Source of the DNA: JAZDKP01 sp043802925
Lineage (GTDB): Bacteria; Fibrobacterota; OXYB2-FULL-49-7; JAEUSG01
NCBI GenBank assembly: GCA_043802925.1
Contig: JAZDKP010000154.1
Location: 1 to 24,142, forward strand
DNA: 24,142 nucleotides
Direction: 5' to 3'
The position numbers and the translations under genes were made by a program. Below the pieces are notes generated by a model. It did not search any database. It was not told where the DNA came from and was given only the letters and a program-made list of their open reading frames with translations. Each line of letters opens with the position of its first letter. Position 1 is the first letter of the stretch. Positions 1 through 5,885 of this stretch are shown here, one piece after another.

Positions 1-2005
1 CCCCGGACACGAGTACGTTTTCCTTTTTTCGCGGTACAAAGGCCTTCCGGATTTCGCGGCCCTCCTCGGTCTTGACCGGAATGTTCTGAAGATTCGGGTT
101 GCTGGAGGAGAGACGGCCCGTGGCGGTCACGGTCTGGTTGAAGGAGGTGTGCACAAGAGCTTCCGTGTCCGCATCGAGCGGAAGCGCGTCGACATAGGTG
201 GACTTGAGTTTGGTGTACTTGCGGTGCTGGAGCAGGAGGCGGGGAAGCTCGTGTTCGATTGCCAGGGCCTCGAGCACGTCCGCGTCAGTTGAGAAACCGG
301 TTTTAAGTTTGCGCAAGGGCGGAATCTTAAGTTCGTCGAACAGGATTTCCTGAAGCTGCTTGGGCGAATTGAGGTTGAACTCGCGGCCTGCGAGCCGGAT
401 GATGTTTTGATGCAGGCCGGACAGGATTTTTTCGTATTCGACCGAAAGGGATTTCAGGAACTCCCGGTCAATGCAGATGCCTTCGTACTCCATTGCCAGG
501 AGCACGCGTACCAGGGGCATTTCGATGTCGCGGAAGAGGGGCGTGAGGCCGGCCTCCTCCAGCTTGCGGGTGTAAAGATGGCGCAGCCGCAGGGTCATGT
601 CCGCATCCGCGCAGGAGTATTGGGCCGCGTCCGCAATCGTCACTTGCGAAAATGGAATCTGTTCTTTTTTCTTTTCACCGATGAGCGCGGTAATGGGCTG
701 CATGACGATGTCAAAATGCTCGAGCGCGCAGTCGTCAAGGCCGTACTGGCGCACACCCGGGGCCAGTACATAGGCCGCGATGAGCGTGTCGAAGAGCGGT
801 CCCGTGACCGTGAACCCGTGGTGTGTCAGCACCGCGAGGTCGAACTTGAGATTGTGGCCCGCCTTTTCGATGGTGTCCGATTCGAGGAGCGGGGCCAGGA
901 GGCGGCGCACGGCGTCGAGTGGGAGGTTCTTTCCTTCCAAGTGTCCCACGGGAACGTACAGCGCCTCGCCCTCGGCGCAGGAGAGGGAAATGCCGGCCAG
1001 GCCTGCGGAACGGGACTCCAGCCCGTCGGTTTCGGTGTCAATGGCAAACGCGCCCGCGGCCCGGGCGGCTGCCACGAACTTTGCCAGCGCGGCTTCGTTT
1101 TCCGCGGCCGCATACGTGACGGGCGGGTGTCCGGTCCCGGTGCGGGCGCTCCCCGCCTCCTTGAGAAAGCGGCCGAACTCCATCTCCTTGAGAAAGGGGA
1201 TGTAGAGGTCATCGTCCGGGGGGCCGAAACGGAGGGGCAGAAGCGGAATGTCGAGGTCGGTTTTAAGCGTGACCAGCGTACGGCTCAGGAAAGCGAGTTC
1301 ACGGTTTTCCGACAGGGTCTTTTTCAGGGCGGGTTTTTTTATCCGGTCAAGGGCTGCGTACACGCCGTCAAGCGACCCGTATTCCCGGATGAGTTCCACC
1401 GCGGTCTTGGGCCCCACCTTGGGCACGCCCGGCACGTTGTCCGAGGCGTCGCCAATCAACGCGAGATAGTCCACGATTTTTTCCGGCAACAGGCCGAACT
1501 TCGCCTCGACCTCCGCGGCGCCCATGCAGACCGTCTTTTCCCCCTGCATTTTGGGATCCATCAATATTATATTTTCATTGATTACCTGGGCAAAATCCTT
1601 GTCCTTGGAAAGGATGAACGCGCGGCCCCCGCTCTTGGACATTTTAACGGCCAGGGTCCCGATGATGTCATCGGCTTCCATGCCGGCCTGCTGGAGGACC
1701 GTGATGCGCAGGGCCGCGAGCAGGCGAAGGAGGAGCGGGATCTGCTCCCGGAGCTCGTCGGGCATGGGCGGACGGTGTGCCTTGTACTCCTTGTATAGCT
1801 CCCGGCGGAAAGTGGCGCGATCCGTGTCAAAGACCACGGCCATTCTTTCGGCCTTTTCCTCGGTGATGAGTTTCTGGAGGATGACGAGGAACGAATAGAC
1901 CGCGCTCACGTTCTGCCCTTTTGAATTACGGAGCGGGGATTTGATAAAGGCGAAAAAACCCCGGTAGGCGAGGGCCATGCCATCAATCAGGTAAAGGCGA
2001 TCCAT
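1..2005 (-). CDS. polA: DNA polymerase I, N-terminal 668 residues (C-terminus beyond window)
   Basis: This is the repair and lagging-strand polymerase that removes RNA primers and fills gaps. Reading starts at an ATG (2005-2003) with MDRLYLIDGMALAYRG and stays open to the window edge. The 5'-nuclease domain (about 1-290) keeps its metal ligands: LIDG, VVFDTD, MEADDIIG, SKDKDF and IGDASDNVPGV. The 3'-5' proofreading domain (about 310-490) looks intact, with D323-T-E325, N385-LKF-D389 and Y463-SCA-D467, so proofreading is probably active, unlike in some family members. The polymerase domain begins with the NLNSPKQL segment and reaches TATGRLSSSNPNLQNIP. It ends just before motif A (DYSQIELR in relatives), where the window stops. 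There is no clear Shine-Dalgarno. The gene diverges from the GT2 gene, with a strong hairpin between them. The identification is secure; only the last third is unseen. Confidence 0.97.
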   Translation of the reverse strand, partial: MDRLYLIDGMALAYRGFFAFIKSPLRNSKGQNVSAVYSFLVILQKLITEEKAERMAVVFDTDRATFRRELYKEYKAHRPPMPDELREQIPLLLRLLAALRITVLQQAGMEADDIIGTLAVKMSKSGGRAFILSKDKDFAQVINENIILMDPKMQGEKTVCMGAAEVEAKFGLLPEKIVDYLALIGDASDNVPGVPKVGPKTAVELIREYGSLDGVYAALDRIKKPALKKTLSENRELAFLSRTLVTLKTDLDIPLLPLRFGPPDDDLYIPFLKEMEFGRFLKEAGSARTGTGHPPVTYAAAENEAALAKFVAAARAAGAFAIDTETDGLESRSAGLAGISLSCAEGEALYVPVGHLEGKNLPLDAVRRLLAPLLESDTIEKAGHNLKFDLAVLTHHGFTVTGPLFDTLIAAYVLAPGVRQYGLDDCALEHFDIVMQPITALIGEKKKEQIPFSQVTIADAAQYSCADADMTLRLRHLYTRKLEEAGLTPLFRDIEMPLVRVLLAMEYEGICIDREFLKSLSVEYEKILSGLHQNIIRLAGREFNLNSPKQLQEILFDELKIPPLRKLKTGFSTDADVLEALAIEHELPRLLLQHRKYTKLKSTYVDALPLDADTEALVHTSFNQTVTATGRLSSSNPNLQNIPVKTEEGREIRKAFVPRKKENVLVSG

Positions 2006-2061
2006 TGTCCATAAAATCATTAAGTCGGGTAAATAAGATCAAGGTAAACTCACCCCCCTTT

Positions 2062-2088
2062 CCCCCCTCTCTTGCAAAGAGAGGGGGG
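2062..2088. repeat. 12-bp perfect stem-loop in the polA/GT2 divergent intergenic region
   Basis: CCCCCCTCTCTT, then a GCA loop, then its exact reverse complement. The element seems to continue outward imperfectly: an ACTCACCCCCC-like arm on the left matches the reverse complement of the GGTGAAGGACGGGGGAGT stretch on the right (about 2049-2106). It lies between two divergently transcribed genes, so it is badly placed for a terminator. A C-rich, CTCTCTT/AAGAGAG-centred hairpin of this kind looks like a dispersed extragenic palindrome or MITE-like repeat. Only one copy is in the window, so repetition in the genome is an inference. Confidence 0.6.
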
Positions 2089-2116
2089 CCGGTGAAGGAC
2101 GGGGGAGTAAAAGTGC

Positions 2117-2131
2117 AGGAGAAAGCTGTTG
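2117..2131 (+). promoter_or_regulatory. Ribosome binding site and TTG start of the GT2 gene
   Basis: AGGAG at 2117-2121 lies 7 bases before a TTG at 2129-2131. No in-frame ATG precedes the first membrane helix, so the TTG start is favoured. The short gap to the upstream hairpin also leaves little room for a longer N-terminus. Confidence 0.65.
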
Positions 2132-3274
2132 CATCACACCGTTTTTGAGACCATTTTCTGGGTTACCGTGGGTATTTTGGCCTATACCTATGCGGCTTAT
2201 CCGGTTCTGGTCTTTTTCTTTGGGCTGCTCTTTCGCAGGCGCCGGACCGTGGACCCGTCCTACCGTCCCCGCGTTACACTCATTATTCCAGCGCACAACG
2301 AAGCGGGCTGTATCGAGAAGAAAATAAAGAATGCCCTTGATTCGGATTACCCGGCCGACCGGCTGGAGATTCTTGTGGCTTCGGACGCCTCTGAAGACGA
2401 GACCGTCAAAATCGCCCGACGCTACGAGGGCCGTATCCGCGTACTCGACTACCGTGAGCGACGCGGTAAAATGGGAACGGTCAACCGGGCGGTCACGGAG
2501 GCGCAGGGCGACATCCTTGTGCTTACGGACGCCAATGCCATGTACGCGGGCTACACCATCAAGGAACTGGTCAAACATTTCGCGGACTCTTCGGTGGGTT
2601 GCGTCAGCGGGGCCAAGATCATCCGGAACATGGACACCGACACCACCACGGGCGTGGGTGAGAGCGGTTACTGGAAATACGAGGCCTTTCTCAAGTACGC
2701 GGAGGCGCTGTCGGGCTCGTGCGTGGGTGCGGACGGTTCGGTCTATGCGGTGCGGAAGGAGGCCTACCCTTTCCCGCCGGACCAGCGGATCATCATGGAC
2801 GACCTCGCGGTCTCGCTGCTCATTGTACAGAAGGGCTACGCGTGCGTCTTTGAACCCTCGGCGCGCGCCTTTGAGGAAAGCAGCAAGCGGATCCGTCAAG
2901 AATTCAAGCGGAAAATCCGCATCTTCGCAGGCGCGTTCTCTTTTTTCCTCCAGTGCCCGGGCGCGCTGCTCACCCGTCTTTTCATTAAGACGGTTTCGCA
3001 CAAGATTCTGCGCTGGCTTACATTCGCATTCCAGGCTGTTCTTTTTGTCTGTTCCTTCTTTTTGGCCGCGGATCCCCTCTTCCGCCCGGTATTCGGCGTG
3101 CAGGCCGTATTTTACGCCTGTGCCGCGGCCGGGCTTTTTCTCAACCATTATGGCGTGCGCATCCTCGTCTTCCAGATTCCCTATTATTTCACGATGACGA
3201 CCTTCGCGCAGATCTACGGCTTCTGGCATTACCTGCGCCAGGGCCGTACCCCGGCGTGGGAAAAGCTGCGGTAA
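2129..3274 (+). CDS. Membrane-anchored family 2 glycosyltransferase
   Basis: A 381-residue inverting GT-A enzyme that transfers sugar from a nucleotide donor to a lipid-linked or extracellular glycan. An N-terminal membrane helix (about 9-36) is followed by the catalytic domain: VTLIIPAHNEAGCI (49-62), VASDASED (83-90), the metal-binding TDAN (133-136, the DxD position), GADGSVYAVRK (200-210) and the acidic IMDDLAVS (222-229), where the general base is expected. SKRIRQEFKRKIRI (252-265) stands where processive members have QxxRW, but the Trp is missing, so processivity is doubtful. Two or three membrane helices follow (about 296-313, 325-340, 345-365). This arrangement is shared with cellulose/hyaluronan-synthase-like and poly-GlcNAc-synthase-like GT2 proteins. 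The gene converges with the sugar phosphotransferase at 3335-4477, pointing to a shared surface-polysaccharide role. Donor and acceptor cannot be told from sequence. Confidence 0.92.
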   Translation: MHHTVFETIFWVTVGILAYTYAAYPVLVFFFGLLFRRRRTVDPSYRPRVTLIIPAHNEAGCIEKKIKNALDSDYPADRLEILVASDASEDETVKIARRYEGRIRVLDYRERRGKMGTVNRAVTEAQGDILVLTDANAMYAGYTIKELVKHFADSSVGCVSGAKIIRNMDTDTTTGVGESGYWKYEAFLKYAEALSGSCVGADGSVYAVRKEAYPFPPDQRIIMDDLAVSLLIVQKGYACVFEPSARAFEESSKRIRQEFKRKIRIFAGAFSFFLQCPGALLTRLFIKTVSHKILRWLTFAFQAVLFVCSFFLAADPLFRPVFGVQAVFYACAAAGLFLNHYGVRILVFQIPYYFTMTTFAQIYGFWHYLRQGRTPAWEKLR

Positions 3275-3301
3275 CGGGTTTTTGGGCCGTGCATTCGCCG
3301 T

Positions 3302-3341
3302 GCATTAGTAGGGACGCACGGCCGTGCGTCCCTACTAATGC
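3302..3341. repeat. Perfect 40-bp palindrome between convergent genes
   Basis: The sequence from 3302 to 3341 equals its own reverse complement without a mismatch. The left arm is GCATTAGTAGGGACGCACGG and the centre is GGCC. It lies 27 bases after the GT2 stop and overlaps the end of the convergent sugar transferase, whose final His codon and TAG stop fall inside the right arm. It would form a very stable cruciform or RNA hairpin and could stop transcription from both sides, though no long T-run follows. GTAGGGACGCACGG...-type palindromes are familiar to me as dispersed repeats in several bacterial genomes. Just upstream, GCCGTGCATT occurs twice (3286-3295 and 3297-3306). Confidence 0.85.
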
Positions 3342-4477
3342 GCGCCTTTGCCAAAGAGCACGACGGGGATGGTCTCGATTAAAATTTTGAGGTCGAAGAA
3401 GACCGACGCGCGTTCCACATAGAACATTTCCAGATAAATGCGGTCCGGGTAGTCCACGTTGCTCCGGCCCGACACCTGCCACCAGCCCGTGATACCGGGC
3501 TTGACCGACAGCAGCTTTTTCCGGTACTTGTCGTACTTCACGATTTCGTCGAGCACGATGGGCCGCGGGCCCACCAGGCTCATGTCGCCTGTGAGCGCGT
3601 TGAAGATTTGCGGCAGCTCGTCCAAACTGGTCTTGCGCAGAAAGGAACCGATCCAGGTGATGCGCGGGTCGCTGTTGCCGGGCAGCTTGAAATTGTTGCG
3701 GATGTATTCCTCGTACAGGTCGCGGTTTTTCTTGAGCACGGCCTCGGCGTTATGGATCATGGTGCGGAATTTGAAGATGCGGAAAGGACGTCCGTTTTTT
3801 CCCAGCCGGTACTGCCGGAAAAAGACGCTGCCCCGGGGGTCCGTGATTTTGATGATGAGCGAAATGAGCAGGAGGGTGGGTAGAAAGAGGGCGAATGCAC
3901 AGAGCGCGCCGGCAAAGTCAACCAATCGCTTGATGGCCAGGTAATGCCAGGGGGGGGCCACGAGATGGTAATCGTCGCTCATGCACGAGAACCGTTCCCT
4001 GTCCGGGCCTGCGTCCGGGTCGCTGTCGCTCCCTGCGCTGCGGCGGGCGCGCGCGTCAAAGAACGCGGTCAGGAGGAAGCGGGACGTGTAGAGCGTGAAC
4101 AGGAGCAGGCACCAGTAAAGCAGGATCAGCTTGAGGCCCGTGGACGTGGGCAGGAGGTCGGACATGTCGCCACTGGTGAGCGTGATGGCGATATCGATGC
4201 TTTTGAGGATGAGGATGCCGGCGGTGACCCCCAGCAGCACGTTCCGGAAGGAAAACTTCCAGCTGCGGCGGTAGAACCCGAGCAGGAGGAAGATGATGAC
4301 CCAGGGGAAGGTGAGGTAGAGGTTACCCCAGAGCGCGATGGTGCCCACTTCGCGGAGTGTGCCGGGTGTGAAGGGGAGCACCATCACTTTGAGGAAGGCG
4401 ACCGTGAAAAATGTCAGGTTGAGCGTGAGGATGTCCGAAACAAGGAAGAGCGCTCGTTTTTTCCGCGAAGCGATCAT
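3335..4477 (-). CDS. Polyprenyl-phosphate sugar-1-phosphate transferase (WbaP/PglC superfamily)
   Basis: This enzyme starts a glycan by moving a sugar-1-phosphate from a nucleotide sugar to undecaprenyl phosphate at the inner membrane. The 380 residues comprise four predicted N-terminal membrane helices (about 10-32, 46-68, 80-100, 116-140), a short polar linker (145-178) and the bacterial sugar transferase domain (from about 181). That domain has KRLVDFAGA with the re-entrant helix (183-212), the FRQYRLGKNGRPFRIFKFRTM region (220-240), the catalytic Asp-Glu dyad in SLDELPQIFNAL (D286-E287), GDMSLVGPRP (297-306) and KPGITGWWQVSGRS (326-339). Full-length relatives are often 450-480 residues because a Rossmann-like domain sits between the helices and the transferase; here it is replaced by about 35 polar residues. 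The start codon lies 6 bases after the greA stop with no obvious Shine-Dalgarno, suggesting coupling to greA. The last codons lie within the 40-bp palindrome. Confidence 0.93.
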   Translation of the reverse strand: MIASRKKRALFLVSDILTLNLTFFTVAFLKVMVLPFTPGTLREVGTIALWGNLYLTFPWVIIFLLLGFYRRSWKFSFRNVLLGVTAGILILKSIDIAITLTSGDMSDLLPTSTGLKLILLYWCLLLFTLYTSRFLLTAFFDARARRSAGSDSDPDAGPDRERFSCMSDDYHLVAPPWHYLAIKRLVDFAGALCAFALFLPTLLLISLIIKITDPRGSVFFRQYRLGKNGRPFRIFKFRTMIHNAEAVLKKNRDLYEEYIRNNFKLPGNSDPRITWIGSFLRKTSLDELPQIFNALTGDMSLVGPRPIVLDEIVKYDKYRKKLLSVKPGITGWWQVSGRSNVDYPDRIYLEMFYVERASVFFDLKILIETIPVVLFGKGAH

Positions 4478-4483
4478 GGCCGG

Positions 4484-4954
4484 CTAACGATTGATGGTGA
4501 GGATCTTGTACTTGCGTGCGCCGCGCGGGGACTGGATGCCCACGGCCTCGCCCACGCCCTTACCGAGCAGCGCCTTTCCGAGCGGTGATGCCACGGAGAT
4601 TTTATTTGCATCGATGTCGGCCTCGGGCGGGGAGACCAGCTGGTATTCGACGACCTCGTTGTCGGTGAGGTCCTTGATTTTGATGCGGGCGCCGAGAAAG
4701 GCCTTGTCTTTGGCTATTTTGCTGTCGTCGAGCACCCGGGCGGTGGTGATGGTTTCCGTCAATGTGCGGATTTCACGCTCATTCACATCAAGCTTTTCGC
4801 GGGCCGCATCGTATTCGGCATTTTCCGAGAGGTCGCCAAAACCACGGGCGTGTTCCATGTCCTGGCCGATTTCGCGGCGTTTGGTGGTCATCAGAAAGGT
4901 GAGCCGCTCCTTGAGCTTGCCATAGCCTTCCTGGGTCATGTAAATGGTGTCCAT
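4484..4954 (-). CDS. greA: Transcription elongation factor GreA
   Basis: The 156-residue protein enters the RNA polymerase secondary channel and stimulates cleavage of backtracked RNA. The N-terminal coiled coil (about 1-75) carries the diagnostic GDLSENAEYDAAREKL tip, with the Asp and Glu that hold the catalytic magnesium. The C-terminal FKBP-like domain (about 80-156) shows VEYQLVSPPEAD...ISVASPLGKALLGKGVGE. Length and both domains match the family. GAGAGG lies 6 bases before the ATG. A small ORF ends 13 bases upstream, and the sugar phosphotransferase starts 6 bases downstream, so greA probably sits inside a transcript joining it to glycan priming. Confidence 0.97.
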   Translation of the reverse strand: MDTIYMTQEGYGKLKERLTFLMTTKRREIGQDMEHARGFGDLSENAEYDAAREKLDVNEREIRTLTETITTARVLDDSKIAKDKAFLGARIKIKDLTDNEVVEYQLVSPPEADIDANKISVASPLGKALLGKGVGEAVGIQSPRGARKYKILTINR

Positions 4955-4967
4955 GGGTACCTCTCCA

Positions 4968-5138
4968 TTAAATAAACAACCGGCAGACAGCCCCTGACGG
5001 ATGCCGCCTGCCGGTGAAGGAAGGGCGTGGGGGATTAACCCGCGCGGCCTTTTTGGCCTTTTTCTCGGCTCGTTTTTCCTTGAGGGTTTTCAGAGGCGCT
5101 TTTTTGCCCTCTTTTTTCGTGTCTTGTTCTTTACCCAT
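4968..5138 (-). CDS. Small lysine-rich protein (56 residues), unknown function
   Basis: An ATG at 5138-5136 follows a perfect AGGAGG at 5148-5143. The frame opens with MGKEQDTKKEGKKAPLKTLK and continues lysine/alanine-rich with KEKRAEKKAKKAAR to about residue 33. The remaining 23 residues (VNPPRPSFTGRR... to VCRLFI) have another character and cover a GC-rich inverted repeat (4979-5015). The genuine protein may therefore be about 33 residues, with a frame difference near GGGTTAAT, where an out-of-frame TAA lies at the expected place. The lysine-rich part resembles short basic proteins seen next to housekeeping genes in other bacteria, possibly nucleic-acid or ribosome binding, but I cannot name a family. 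The TAA lies 13 bases before the greA ATG. The strong ribosome site and the coherent N-terminal composition are the main support. Confidence 0.5.
   Translation of the reverse strand: MGKEQDTKKEGKKAPLKTLKEKRAEKKAKKAARVNPPRPSFTGRRHPSGAVCRLFI
4979..5015 (-). terminator. Candidate intrinsic terminator or attenuator before greA
   Basis: ACCGGCAG (read on the minus strand at 5015-5008) pairs perfectly with CTGCCGGT (4986-4979) across a 21-base loop. TTGTTTATTT follows on the minus strand. The 8-bp GC-rich stem with a T-rich tail fits a weak Rho-independent terminator. It would end a transcript of the small ORF or partially block read-through into greA. The long loop and interrupted T-run lower confidence. 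Confidence 0.4.
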
Positions 5139-5142
5139 GAGA

Positions 5143-5148
5143 CCTCCT
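5143..5148 (-). promoter_or_regulatory. Perfect AGGAGG ribosome binding site of the small lysine-rich ORF
   Basis: CCTCCT on the plus strand reads AGGAGG on the minus strand, four bases before the ATG at 5138. It is among the strongest Shine-Dalgarno sequences in the window; several larger genes nearby (polA, the response regulator, the GT-C genes) have none that is clear. It supports real translation of the small ORF. Confidence 0.6.
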
Positions 5149-5219
5149 AGTGAATGACAGGGTTGATTAAAAAATAATATTTAGCACGAAGAATTTCTAT
5201 AAATAATAAAAGCGGAGGG

Positions 5220-5798
5220 TCAGTCGAGTAGGGGGCCCACGGCGTTGATGACGGACTGAAGGGTGAACGGTTTCACCAGGATTTTTCGGATGTTGAGGCC
5301 CTGCAGGGTGGTGATGTTTTCCTGGGTCGAATACCCGGTCATTACAATGATATCGATGGCTTTGGTTTCCTCGAGGCTCCGCAGGTTGCGGCAGACCTCG
5401 GCACCGTTGAGCCGGGGCATCTGGATGTCGATGAACATCACGTCCGGGACAAACACGCTCGCTTTGAGGTTGGCCGCATAGCCATCGTTTGCGGTTTCGA
5501 TGATGAGATTGGAATAGGTTTCGTCCAGGAGGTTTTCGAGCAGAAGAATGATGGCGGGGGTGTCGTCCACAATCAGCACTTTTCTGATCTTTTTTTTCTT
5601 GAGCATGTTGATGTGATCCAGAGGGATTTTATTTTCCAGCATGTAGCGGATAAGTTTCTCGTGCGGGATTCGGTAGAAATCTTTAATCTCCGTGGACTCG
5701 GCTTCAATTTTTCCCTGTGCACAGAAGTCGCGCACGGACTTTTTGGAGAGGACGAGGATTTTGGCGATTTCGGAGACCGAGTAATGGCTTTGATTCAT
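5220..5798 (-). CDS. Response regulator: N-terminal MerR/excisionase-like HTH, C-terminal receiver domain
   Basis: The 192-residue protein begins with a short winged-helix domain of the MerR/excisionase class (about 5-55: YSVSEIAKILVLSKKSVRDFC, then YRIPHEKLIRYML). A basic linker KKKKIRK (67-73) leads to a CheY-like receiver (73-192). The receiver has the acidic pair D78-D79, phospho-acceptor D124 in FIDIQMP, T154 in MTGYS and K176 in LVKPF, so phosphorylation should be possible. The domain order is the reverse of OmpR or NarL regulators. No histidine kinase is in the window. The gene diverges from the long GT-C unit, with only 87 bases between its start and 5886, so it could control that unit, the greA side or itself; this is inference. 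No Shine-Dalgarno is visible before its ATG. The 81 bases between its stop and the small ORF are AT-rich and hold no clear promoter. Confidence 0.9.
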   Translation of the reverse strand: MNQSHYSVSEIAKILVLSKKSVRDFCAQGKIEAESTEIKDFYRIPHEKLIRYMLENKIPLDHINMLKKKKIRKVLIVDDTPAIILLLENLLDETYSNLIIETANDGYAANLKASVFVPDVMFIDIQMPRLNGAEVCRNLRSLEETKAIDIIVMTGYSTQENITTLQGLNIRKILVKPFTLQSVINAVGPLLD

Positions 5799-5885
5799 AG
5801 TAATAGTCTGTAAAATAAAAATGTTTCCATCCTGAAAGCGAAAAGATTGCGTTCCGAGACACGGGGACCTTATTTTTTCATTGGA

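Noticed and set aside
407..1798. Long plus-strand open frame (463 codons)
   Set aside because: It is antisense to the unambiguous polA coding frame, which shows all exonuclease motifs; high GC keeps opposite frames open.
2039..3229. Long minus-strand open frame (396 codons)
   Set aside because: Antisense to the GT2 gene, with low-complexity Arg/His-rich product and no recognisable domain.
5847..5885. Upstream TTG start for the GT-C/hydrolase protein
   Set aside because: No better ribosome site than the ATG at 5886, and the added residues lack support; kept as an alternative only.
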